A stretch of 64,000 nucleotides of DNA from Pomacea canaliculata (taxonomy: Eukaryota > Mollusca > Gastropoda > Architaenioglossa > Ampullariidae). This document shows positions 54,701 through 64,000 of this stretch, piece after piece (position 1 is the stretch's first letter; each line of letters opens with the position of its first letter). A model generated the notes under the pieces. The model saw only the letters and a list, made by a program, of their open reading frames with translations, did no database searches and had not been told where the DNA came from. The position numbers and the translations under genes are program-made. The DNA lies in contig NC_037592.1 of assembly GCF_003073045.1 (NCBI RefSeq), forward strand, positions 10,506,007 to 10,570,006, read 5' to 3'.

Positions 54701-56402
54701 TGAAAGTTACACAGAAAATATCTTAATCATGTTACAGCAATGTTATTTTAAAATTGTTTTAATTCACACATGCAGTTATTCCTTCAAACCATTTTAGAAA
54801 GGAAAACAACAAAAGTGTGATGGTACATTAATATTTAATGCATTGTGCAACAACTATTCGTGTATCATGCATCTGTAAGCACAACCTAGTAATACAGGTA
54901 ATAAACACAAACTCCCATCACAGGACCACGGATCCACTGTCCTTGAGCCATGTTACAACACAATTTTTCTATTGGACTATTTCTGTACAATAAATTAACA
55001 AAATGTCCCAATCACTAATTTCGTTTCTAAGCAGATTGCCGCAGAACATTTTTATAGTTGAAATATCTTTGAAGTTACAGATAATAATCGGTCTCCGTTA
55101 TTTGGTAACTCAGATCTGTAGTCTGTGCTTACACGTTGTGAAGTACAAAATGCGCTGCATTACTCACAGATGGTTTAAAGTTGAGAAAAACTAGAGCTCT
55201 CCTCCCTTCCGTGTGTCATGTAAATGTATTTACAACGATCCTATAAGATTGTTTATGAGCACAAAACCATTATTTCTGAAAATATTCCTTATCGATGCCA
55301 GTCAATATTAAGGCCACCTCTCCAATTGCTTCCTCGGTCAAGGAAAGACATAGGTAAGAGCCATATCAAACAGTTTTCCAACAATCAATGTAAACAGGAG
55401 AACGTTTACCTGAAGCCATCAGACTGGGGCCGTAGTTTTGAAGCGAGAGCAAGTCGTTTCTCCAGGGCAAAATGGGGAGGTCAAGCAACGCGGTGTCCAA
55501 ACCCCACGGACACTGCTCCACGTGTCCTTATCACATGGCACCTTTGCCACTGTTTCATAACGACGGTAAAACAACATCTGCACGGTCTGGAATCCACTTT
55601 ATAATTTTGGAAAAAGGTGCCTGTCCTCGAGTTCCCCATGTTGTCCCGGGCAACGACTTACCCGCGCTCGAAATAACTATCGCGCCTGCTGTGAACAGAA
55701 CCACGGAATCAGACTGACTCCTTTCAGAAGCATTCCTCTGCAGGAACATCTAATTATTTACAGAATCCGACACAGTGACAGATGCGATCCGGGCATCCTT
55801 CTGATTCTCTCTACCCATTCATCCCTTCATTTGTTAAGCAGAAAACTGGGCATAGGCACAATGAATTAACTATGAAGTCATAAATGCAACATGAATACTG
55901 TGGAGATCAGATCTTCATGCATTAGGAAGTAGGATTCTCCCGACAGTCGTAACTCCTTCAAAGGATGTTTTCTTAGTCCCTTGAACATCGATTCCCTTCC
56001 AAGCGTTCGACAGTCTGGCTCACTGTGGATGTCAAGCATCGTAGTACACATCTGTCTTCACAACATACTGCGAGCCTGCGGTATTCTTGTAGGTACCAAC
56101 CTCTGCCGACCCTATGGGATCATAATCTTTCACAATAATATGTTTGAGAAGATTTTCTCAACAACTTGGAGGACACATAATAAGTAAGATAGTCGAGCAA
56201 AGAAGCAATAAATAGGACCAGTCGACAAGGAAAACATCAAATTCTCTCCACGACACAAGTTTTTCGCTGCCGAAGTTGATGAAACGCATGATTAGCTGCA
56301 AGACTAAAGAACATCCATGTCCCCCGTCATCACGAGGTCATCAGGTGGGCAGGACCACCCCCTCCATCCCACTTTCTTGCTCCTCCATTCCCACGTGTCT
56401 TG
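51713..56402. other. Intergenic, and probable 3'UTR of the SH2 gene
   Basis: No exon is recognised on either strand. Part of 54.8-56.4 kb is likely the minus-strand 3'UTR of the SH2 gene. Frames such as 54330-54599 and 55224-55604 have no domain and biased composition. Confidence 0.45.
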
Positions 56403-56612
56403 CTAGAGACGTGCGTTCACTGTCGAGTCCGAGGACGACGTGATGAGCGATGACAAGGAACTGTTACGAGAGTGCTTGGCGCTAGCAGTCGCGCGGGTGG
56501 AGGGTGGGAGGGACGGGGGTTGCTGTGGGAGGTTGCTGTTCGCCGCAGCCACCTTCTGGGAGAAGGCCTTGACCACACGGGCGCTCAGGTGAGCCTGCAA
56601 CATCGGACACAC
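56403..56612 (-). CDS. SH2 gene terminal coding exon, Ser-rich tail
   Basis: The acceptor TTCTTTACCAG lies just right of 56612; phase 0. It encodes VCPMLQAHLSARVVKAFSQK and then Pro/Ser-rich sequence (SSLSSLITSSSDSTVNARL), stop TAG at 56405-56403. A run of phosphorylatable Ser/Thr near the end is notable. Confidence 0.8.
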   Translation of the reverse strand: MCPMLQAHLSARVVKAFSQKVAAANSNLPQQPPSLPPSTRATASAKHSRNSSLSSLITSSSDSTVNARL

Positions 56613-59600
56613 CTGGTAAAGAAATAAACCTCTAACTTCCTGCGAACTGACTTGATGTATTGCTCCGCTTCTCTCTCACACTTAACCTCCGACACACCCA
56701 CCCACCGACCCACATGCACCCACCCATCAAGTGGACGGTCTTAAACCTGTACAGCAGCTTCATAAAAGCATTTCTTTAGTAAGTTTAACAGAAGCAATGA
56801 TCAGATAACAACAACAACAAAGAAGAAGAGCTGTTCGATGTGAGCGCAATATGCAACTGACAGTGATGAGAAAATAACAGTAACCTGAGAATTCAGTAGG
56901 AAATAACAGTTATCCAATCAGGTATCCAATGAGTAGTGAAATAACACAGGAATAACAGTCATCTGTGCTTAACAGGAATAGCATAGTCTACACTCTACAA
57001 GATGCGACCAAAGACTTTATGTGACAGACTGTCTTTAATGTGACTAAGCAGTGAAGTCACGATGACATTAATTACAGAAATGCTATTGTCTAAGGACATG
57101 AATAAAGGGTAAAATGTTACCAAAGGAATAACAGAAGTTCCCCAATCTCCAGAGATGGACATAAGCTGTAAACTCACGAAGGATTAACAGTTACCCTTGA
57201 AAAAATGTATGATACAATGTCGTCTGAAAGGAGGAAAAAGCAACAATGCAACATGATTGAATGTAAGAACGAAGAAACGACCACTAGCACCGTGAGAAGA
57301 TAACAAGTTACTTAAACACAACACACAGGAGTACATCACCTGCTGCTTCAACCGCATCCCGCAAAGCTTGTGGCGACGATGATAGAAGATGATGGAGTCG
57401 AGATACGGGTAGGGTTGTCCTTCCAGGTAGAACAAGTGATGCACCTCCGTGATCCGGTGGTGGCGAATCTGGCTGGTCAGCCTGCAAAGACTTTTCCCTT
57501 TTAAACCCACTTCGCATGTCGCCAAAATATGTATAAACATACAAGGGCAGAATATAAAAGTATACTGTTCGCATTTCATTCTAGTGAAGAACGTGCGTGT
57601 GTGCATGAGGGAGGGAGATGCTACGAAGTCGAAACAAGGAACACAGCCGAATAGCAAACGACACATTCCTGTTAGTTACTGTCACCAGTTCTACCCTTCT
57701 ACACCACTATCGTAATCACCATTTTAAATGCGATGTGCATAGGATGAGCTCCACATAAAGCAACAACCTCAGGTGTAAAAGGGCCATCACCACCTCCTCC
57801 CCCACCCGAGCGCGTTATCATCAGTCACAGGTGAGCAATAGTAGAGCGCACAGCTTTATGACAGATGTTGGCAGAAAGGGTGGATAAATTAGAAAGATCG
57901 AGAAGAGGGGAAAAAGATGATATATGCAGCTCAAAGTCTCTACACGTCAGAAACTGCCCCCTTCATCTTATCTGTCCCAGGATTTATACCCACACATAAA
58001 ATTAAAACATACACTTTACCTGTCCCCGGGTACACCTCCATGTCCTTAAAATATGGCAGAGATTACCTGTCCTTAACTTTCTGCAAGTACCCAATAAAAA
58101 GTAACAAACATATTTCCCTTGACTTCAGGTTTCCATCCTTTACTAAACAGAGGTTACCACAGTTCTGTACACGAACCTGACGGAGAGGTAGAGCTTGTCC
58201 GTCTCAAAATCTTTGTACAGAAAGAAGGTTCCCGCTGGCGATTCCCTCAGCACGGCCTCGGCATCCACCATGCTGAACAGCACCGGGTAGGTTCTGCACG
58301 ACCAACACCCAGAAACATGAAGTTTTGCACTCAACACCTTTAGCACAGATACACACGAGCAACAAACAAGACTCAGGTTGGCGCTAAATATCGTTACCAC
58401 AGGTTCAGTTCTAAACATTCAGCACAGGCACACTCGCCATGTTGTACAATAAAAATGCATATTTTAAAGTACTCAACCTTAAAAAAATTCGGTTATGCAT
58501 GTTCAGGGTTGTGAAAAATATTGCTCCACCACTTCAACAAGCAAGCACGGCTACTCTACATGACATGCTGAACGAGTTCAATCAGTTCTGAAAGGTCGGT
58601 AAATTTCAAAGGATCAACGGGTTCGTGGTTGGATTTCACAAAGTATCCATCGACATTTACAATGCATGGGGCGTCTCTCTAATATGTAAAGGAGACACGA
58701 AACTTCAGGCTCGTAGCCCACCCCACATTTGTAGGACACATATTGCACTGAGTACATCATTTGAACGGGTCAGGCTCAGGTACTTAGATGACAATAAGCC
58801 CGCAGAACTGTACCTTCATTAAATCCATTATTGTTCTGCACTTTCAAGTCTTAACTAACTATTCAGGGCGAATTTCTCGCTATGTAAGGGGAAGGTTCAG
58901 GTCCTGCAAAAATCGCGACTGGTTGAGCACTTACAGAATAGTGTTATAAACCTCACACGTCGATTTCTGTATAATTATATGTGCGCTTACCACCGACAGT
59001 TTGCAATAAATTATTCCACAACTGCTGCGCACTGCCTTATCAGCATGTATCGTCACGTCCGTGTCTAATTCACTGGCCTGGGGACGAAAGTTTACAACAA
59101 ACCGCGAGAAAGAAAGAAAAAAAGAAAGAAAAAGAAAGAAAGAAGCTAAAAAAAGGAAAAAGAACAAAAATCTAATTTAAGATACCAGCCTTATGTGGTC
59201 TTTCTCACTGTGGCCTGTCTAATGTAATAACAAATTTGATGTCCAGCGATTTACATATTTCTAAACAAATAAACAAGCACACTAAAAAAAAAAAAATTTT
59301 TTTTCGCGTTCCCGAGATACAGGAGTCCAAATGTCACCATGAGGAGACAGCGCCGTCACTAAAGCCAACGGTTACAACTACGTCATCAAGACAGTTAAAG
59401 AAGCTGCTAATTAGCTATGTTATCAAGACAGGTAAACAACCTATTATAATTAGATGTACCCGTGGTCTTTCGTCACAATTCTGATCACGTTTTGGAAATG
59501 TAATGACTTGGAGAAACAATATCTTGTACTGAGCTCAGCTCACTCACTTGGGGGGCTGAAGGGGGAGGGGACATGGCGGAGCTTTAACGATCAGATCCCA

Positions 59601-62600
59601 CTAGGAAATCCATTTTTCTCCGCAGTTCTTAAACCACCACCTGGCGCATCCCATCATTAATTCTGTAGACCTGCATCGTTCACCTTACTCAGCGACTGCA
59701 CGGCGTTTGGTGTCACACGATATCTCGTGTTGGAATGTTTTTATGGAGATAATATTTACTTTTCTTTTTCCAAACACAAACGAAGGCATGTGGCTGGGGG
59801 CTTACAGTTCGGGTTCAGTTCAGATTTTGACTATGACGAGGGTTTTCGTGACATATCGTGTCGGTCAATGTCTGAACGGAGGCTGGCCGACTTTTCTGCA
59901 GCGCACCTCGAGATTATCAAACATAACAAACAATAATAATATAAAACCCAGAGGCAGCTGCAGTGAGGGTTGGCGAGGTTTCGTAATTCAGAACAGCAGC
60001 CCGCAAATCAAATCAGACGCTCGCAGTTCGAATAAGACAGATGAAATCAGGTCGCTAAGATGTTCTTTGATCGTCTGCAACGATTAGTTGGTCAATACAG
60101 TCGGGAAGATAACCCTGCCCTCCCCCTCCCACCCTCCCCCACAGCTGCTCGTCACCGACGTCAGCAAAATCTGCATCGGAAAGGATTTTTATTGAATTTT
60201 GGAGCAAATAATTCAAGTTTTAGTTGCAGAGGGTAATAATCTTTCTTTACCATGTCTGAAGCGAACTTTGTAAAGGTCACAAGTCCACAGGAAGCAAAAA
60301 CAAACCGTTTAGTTGTTACTCCTGATTTATTTCAACACAAGGAAATAAATAAAACCCTGATTTAGTTTTAACCACTAATTTATTTAAATTGTATAAAGAA
60401 TAAACAAAACTGCAACAGCACCAACATCAAAACTTGTGTAGGTTGTCTGAGGGTACCCACCTGATGACCTCGGAGTCGTAGTGCCTGTTAACGGTGAAAG
60501 AAGAACGAGACAAGCAAGATCCCATAAGCAGTCATCAAGTGTTCGGTGATGATCATCACATTTGTTTGCCAGCTGTTTCTTATCCCTGAGGGCCGTCATA
60601 TAGGGGTTACTCATCAAAGGTCTGCTACCAGCTGTCAGGGAGCAGGGACGAGTCACATCTGTCTGAGGTCACGTGTTGTGGAGCTGAGAACATGATAAAT
60701 GAGTAGACAGTGAACTGGTGCTTCTCGCAGCTTGGTCTTCAAATAAACTGTAGCTGCAGACATTGCGAATTCTTTCGAAGAAAAAACACCTGATACAGAA
60801 ATTAAAGCAATTCTATATGTGTTTGGTCATAGTATTCTCTAGCCTCGTCGCATACATCAGTATGACCTGCAGTCACTCACACACACTCACTCTCTCACAC
60901 CACAGAGAGAGAGAGAAAGAAAGGGATGAATATTATGATGAACACGCTGAGGGAGGAGAGAAAGCGAGCTAAAGGTAGAGAGACCTTCAACCAGTAGTGT
61001 TTGATCATGTTCTTAGAAAAGGTGTTTCACTATTTCGGCTCACTGACATCACGGTATGTCATTTACTGAATAATCTGGATTAGAACAAAATGTTTTGTCC
61101 AACGCTGACGTCAGAATCCCAGTTGAAGGCGTTCACAGGAGAAATCCATGCACAGGGGAAATAGTTTGTGTTGTGACCTCTCGGGTCAACGCTGATCGCT
61201 ACCTGCTATAGTGTACAAAACATCTTGGCAATCTTCTTGTTTAACAAACGCGGGAGGTAGTTGACCTCCGATGACCTGCTGGTCCACAGCTGGGGGTCAG
61301 ACGATAACATGGCAGTCAGCGTACGGGTACATACATAAGGGGAAGTGAGGGGGACTAACCAAGTTTACATATCACTGTGGCGGCGTCAAGAGTATCAGTC
61401 CATTTCCCCTCATTCCTTCTTTCGGAAAGTTGCCTTTAACACTGTTTCAGCAGTGAGTGGTTTCCCCACTTTGTCATGGACTGACGTGACCTGCAACTGT
61501 CAGCGAGGTCCCAACACGAGACAACTGCTTGGAGTTCGACTGGGTGGAGGGCCGGAGGAGTGATAATTATAACACCTTGAAAGATAACACAAGGAAGAAA
61601 ACCTCTGCTCTCTCAAATTTTTTCTCAGTGATTTTCCCCGCATATTGCACCTCCTTATCACACATGAACTTCTGGACCATCTTTGCTGAATAGGAATGGA
61701 CGACATTGTTGCCCGTGAATTATCATTATCTGAGGTCGGAAGGGAAGAAGTAACAGAAAGTCCTGGGGTGGGGTAAGACAAAGTCAATCTTTCTTCTAAA
61801 ATAAGCTTGGCTGTCGTCAGCTTGTCAGGTCATAAAAACACAAAACATACTGAAGACGGCTCCTCCCTCTCTCCATCGGCCTGACGAAAAATAAAAGTTG
61901 TCCATGAAAGGATTCGATCTTGGCGGACTGACGCAGGTGCTGCTACCGGAGCGTCTGTGGTGCTGCAGGTAATTGTCAAGTTTATCGAAACCATAAATAC
62001 AGGTCTGCAAAGTCTGTATTGTTGTAATGTTGGTACCGGCCTAAAGATTTATACACAGGGGATGCATCTCGGATTTTGCTAGTTTTTGTTTCCAAATTCT
62101 ACTTGATAAAATAAATGAGAAGCACAACTTCGAAGGAAGAATGCTTAATTGACATAAGAGTGTCTCCTACATTCTAAGACTTGGGACTTTTGTACACACA
62201 ACCGCTGATCAAACAAAACAGTACAATGAGGTGCTGAGGTGAGATGCTAGCAAATAAGTCTTTTAAAGAGATGAGTTTGAAACTGCTTCTTGAATCCCCC
62301 AAAAGAGGCAGCCTAGTATAGGGGGTAGAGGACCTGCGATAGGTGAAGGTGTGCTGGCTTGCAGACAGAATGTGACAGGTAAAAGACCACATTGAAGCAA
62401 ATTTTAAAAAAAAACAAAAAAAAAAAACAGTTTTCATCCTTTTAAAAAAGTTCTATTCTTCGCTAAAACTTCTACTGTGCGTTGTTTTATCTCATTTTTA
62501 TCCCACTTGGGCTCAGTTTTAGTGGGATATGACTTACGTGGTATCGAGTTTTGCACGCGATTTAGCGCAACTCTCGATGATGAACTTAATTCTCTACTAC

Positions 62601-62830
62601 TTCCCCTCCCCCACACCCACCTTTCTCCCCCACGGATATATCGGCATTGATTGGCAGCATGTTTCACCTGAGAGTTCATGTCACAGAGCGCACTAAAGGC
62701 TGCCTGTGGCAGGTTGTCCGGCTTTTCACCTCCCCACCTTGTACGCGCCTGACACGCACGTGGCAATTCTCACCTTGATGACGTCAGCGGACAGTTTCAG
62801 AGGTAACGGACCCCCAGCCACCGTCTCCAT
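56403..62830 (-). CDS. SH2-domain adaptor-like gene (overview)
   Basis: Minus-strand exons 60485-60462, 58293-58177, 57481-57340 and 56612-56403 join in frame (phases 2, 2, 0) and encode a complete SH2 domain followed by a Ser-rich tail of about 65 residues. A likely first coding exon is at 62830-62774, but it ends in phase 0 while the 24-nt exon needs phase 2, so at least one exon is missing between 60.5 and 62.8 kb. SH2 domains bind phosphotyrosine peptides. The FLLR-type motif reads FFLYK, so the usual phosphotyrosine-binding Arg at beta-B5 is not at its normal place. The small size and lack of a kinase or phosphatase domain suggest an adaptor; I cannot assign a named family. Confidence 0.75.
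57340..57481 (-). CDS. SH2 exon: C-terminal half of the domain
   Basis: The acceptor is GTCTTTGCAG; the donor is CAG|GTGATG. The first base completes an Arg codon. It encodes LTSQIRHHRITEVHHLFYLE and YLDSIIFYHRRHKLCGMRLK. The pattern -F..L..LI.YHR.H is the end of an SH2 domain (alphaB and the following strand). Confidence 0.88.
58177..58293 (-). CDS. SH2 exon: N-terminal half of the domain
   Basis: The acceptor is TGGTCGTGCAG; the donor is CAG|GTTCGT. It encodes YPVLFSMVDAEAVLRESPAG and TFFLYKDFETDKLYLSV. DAEAVLRESPAGTFF matches the alphaA-betaB segment of SH2 domains (AExxL...xGTFLxR). Tyr-Lys follows where Arg is usual (GTFLVR becomes GTFFLYK). Confidence 0.9.
58294..60461 (-). other. SH2 gene intron
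   Basis: No exon is recognised. A (GAAA)n purine-rich tract lies at about 59098-59165 and an A/T run at about 59285-59303. Confidence 0.6.
60462..60485 (-). CDS. SH2 gene micro-exon (24 nt)
   Basis: It is bounded by acceptor CGTTAACAG and donor GTGGGT on the minus strand and encodes HYDSEVI with split codons at both ends. It joins in phase to RTYPVLFSMVDAE in the next exon. Short but well supported by phase at its 3' side. Confidence 0.6.
60486..62773 (-). other. SH2 gene intron(s), with at least one exon not located
   Basis: A minus-strand frame near 60656-60560 (MSNPYMTALRDKKQLANK) is protein-like but its splice phases do not fit. At 61880-61960 a possible tRNA-like B box (GATCGAATCC, minus strand) suggests another SINE remnant. 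A further tRNA-like stretch lies at about 62309-62390. Confidence 0.35.
62774..62830 (-). CDS. Probable first coding exon of the SH2 gene
   Basis: ATG at 62830-62828, then 19 codons (METVAGGPLPLKLSADVIK), ending exactly at donor AAG|GTGAGA (62773). GC-rich context with nearby promoter motifs supports a gene start. Its link to the SH2 exons rests on position and strand only. Confidence 0.45.
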
Positions 62831-62955
62831 CCGCCAACAGCCAGCACCCAAAAACTAATCATCCTCCTCATAACCACTGTGTGACATCCACTCCGTCTTG
62901 ACATACCGCACCCAGGATACTTACCCGATTAATTGTGGTCCTTGTAGTGTGAGCG

Positions 62956-63161
62956 GTCACGTGACGACTCCAGTCGATAGCCACACTACACTCTTACACA
63001 CATGCCTCGGGAGGGTAGGCGAGTCTTGCAAGGCACTGGGGGGTCTCAACGCACCTGTAGTGTTATTCTGACCTCACGACTCACACCCAGCGACACCTGA
63101 TGAACGGCCAGGTATGAGAGAGCGAGCGCGCACTCTTTGCATGCTTCGTAACCATGGCAAC
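62956..63161. promoter_or_regulatory. Promoter motifs: CACGTG E-box and RFX X-box-like site
   Basis: GTCACGTGAC (62956-62965) and GTAACCATGGCAAC (63148-63161) lie 130 and 320 bp upstream of the proposed start at 62830. The second is a full match to the X-box form (GTNRCC-N2-RGYAAC) bound by RFX factors, which in animals control many ciliary genes. Binding is an inference from the motif. Confidence 0.45.
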
Positions 63162-63854
63162 CTTGCGTCTTGCTTTAACCGGGGACGTTTACCTCGAGTA
63201 CCGCTGGACCCAGTGAGACCGTTGTTGACGTCTGGTCACCGTCGTCTGTTATCGCCGCACACAAAAACATTGGAGTGGGGCGAGAGAGGGAGAGTTAGGA
63301 TGGGGTGCCTGTGTTATCATGACCTACATGGCAGCAAGTTAACAGACCAGCATAAACTGCAGCGACATTTTTGTGTACTGTTTATTGATTTCCCTCTTAT
63401 CTTGTTTGTTTTACAGGTCACGGTAAGTGCGCAATGACCTCGCCCTGTCTTACTCCCCTTGCATGCTGGATCCGGTGGGAGGAGAACACACTGGAAGCTT
63501 GTGATGCTGTGATGTGAGATCATCTTTCTGTTGCATGATCAAATCAATGAAAACATGACAATCACGACTTCCACCTGTAAGTCAAACAACATGGCTACTC
63601 GCCGACGCACGGCAATCAATACGCTGCGCACTGGTGCAGCCAAAGAGCAATGACGTCACACACAGAAAAACCGTTAATACACGACGAGTCCCAGGTAACG
63701 ACGAAACAATCCGTTGTAACAAACCCTTCCTTAACCGAGCACATGTGAACGAAGGTTTGCACAAGTTAGCAAAACATAAAACTTTGCCAAACTTATCTAG
63801 TTAAGGACCTTTAGTGAAAAGCCAACCAACCAACGACAAGAAGGGAGGAGGAAG

Positions 63855-64000
63855 GGGAATCGGTATTTTACGCCGAGCCAGCAACAAGACTATATCACAA
63901 GGCAGGCAGCCCTGTAAACAGGCATCACACACACAGAGAAAAAAACAGCGTACCCGAGACGGGAGTTGAACGCAGGACAGCAAATCTTCACTGTAGTGGT
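63855..64000 (-). repeat. tRNA-derived SINE running off the right edge
   Basis: On the minus strand the head has a B-box-like GCGTTCAACTCCCGTC (about 63957-63972). It is followed by CTGTTTACAGGGCTGCCTGC and GTTGCTGGCTCGGCGTAAAA, the tail shared with the fragment at 51620-51712. The A box would be at or beyond the window edge. Confidence 0.6.

Noticed and set aside
55224..55604. 126-aa plus-strand frame
   Set aside because: No domain, no splice partner; probably antisense to the 3'UTR of the SH2 gene.
62434..62766. 110-aa minus-strand frame just after the proposed first SH2-gene exon
   Set aside because: Begins at the GTGAGA donor of that exon, so most likely intron read-through.

Overview
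This is eukaryotic, intron-rich DNA. Splice signals, a TRPC-type cation channel, a BAX-type apoptosis gene and tRNA-derived SINEs point to an animal. The repeat types and gene flavour suggest a mollusc, probably a gastropod, but that is an inference. The window holds no bacterial operons, no rRNA and no CRISPR. Exon borders were set by hand from GT/AG signals, reading phase and protein-family resemblance, and the phases were checked by arithmetic.

Layout. 1.4-9.8 kb, + strand: the last seven coding exons of a TRPC channel (709 codons, every junction in phase, one GC donor). 9.8-19.6 kb: TRPC 3'UTR and AT-rich sequence with a small hAT-like MITE and one possible minus-strand exon. 19.7-25.7 kb, - strand: a complete six-exon BAX homologue whose BH3 exon carries an apparent +1 shift in a homopolymer; two of its introns hold pogo-like elements. 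29.1-29.7 kb: a mariner remnant. 30.1-31.0 kb, + strand: an NHL-type beta-propeller coding exon. 31.2-46.6 kb: a repeat-rich block bracketed by two partial copies of one hAT-like element. It contains a 6.15 kb pogo/Tigger-type element with a decayed Ty3/gypsy retrotransposon inside it, a second pogo-type MITE, and a C2H2 zinc-finger array with a near-identical core and decayed edges. 48.0-51.4 kb, + strand: a five-exon gene joining a pogo/CENP-B DNA-binding region to a basic coiled-coil tail, with no transposase catalytic core. 56.4-62.8 kb, - strand: an SH2-domain adaptor gene, with an RFX X-box-like site upstream of its probable start.

The host genes are not an operon and need not work together. 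The most interesting points are the host gene built on a pogo-type DNA-binding domain beside several pogo-type elements, the composite 14.5 kb block whose outer flanks share an 8-bp target-like sequence, the homogeneous zinc-finger array, and the frameshift in the BAX BH3 exon.
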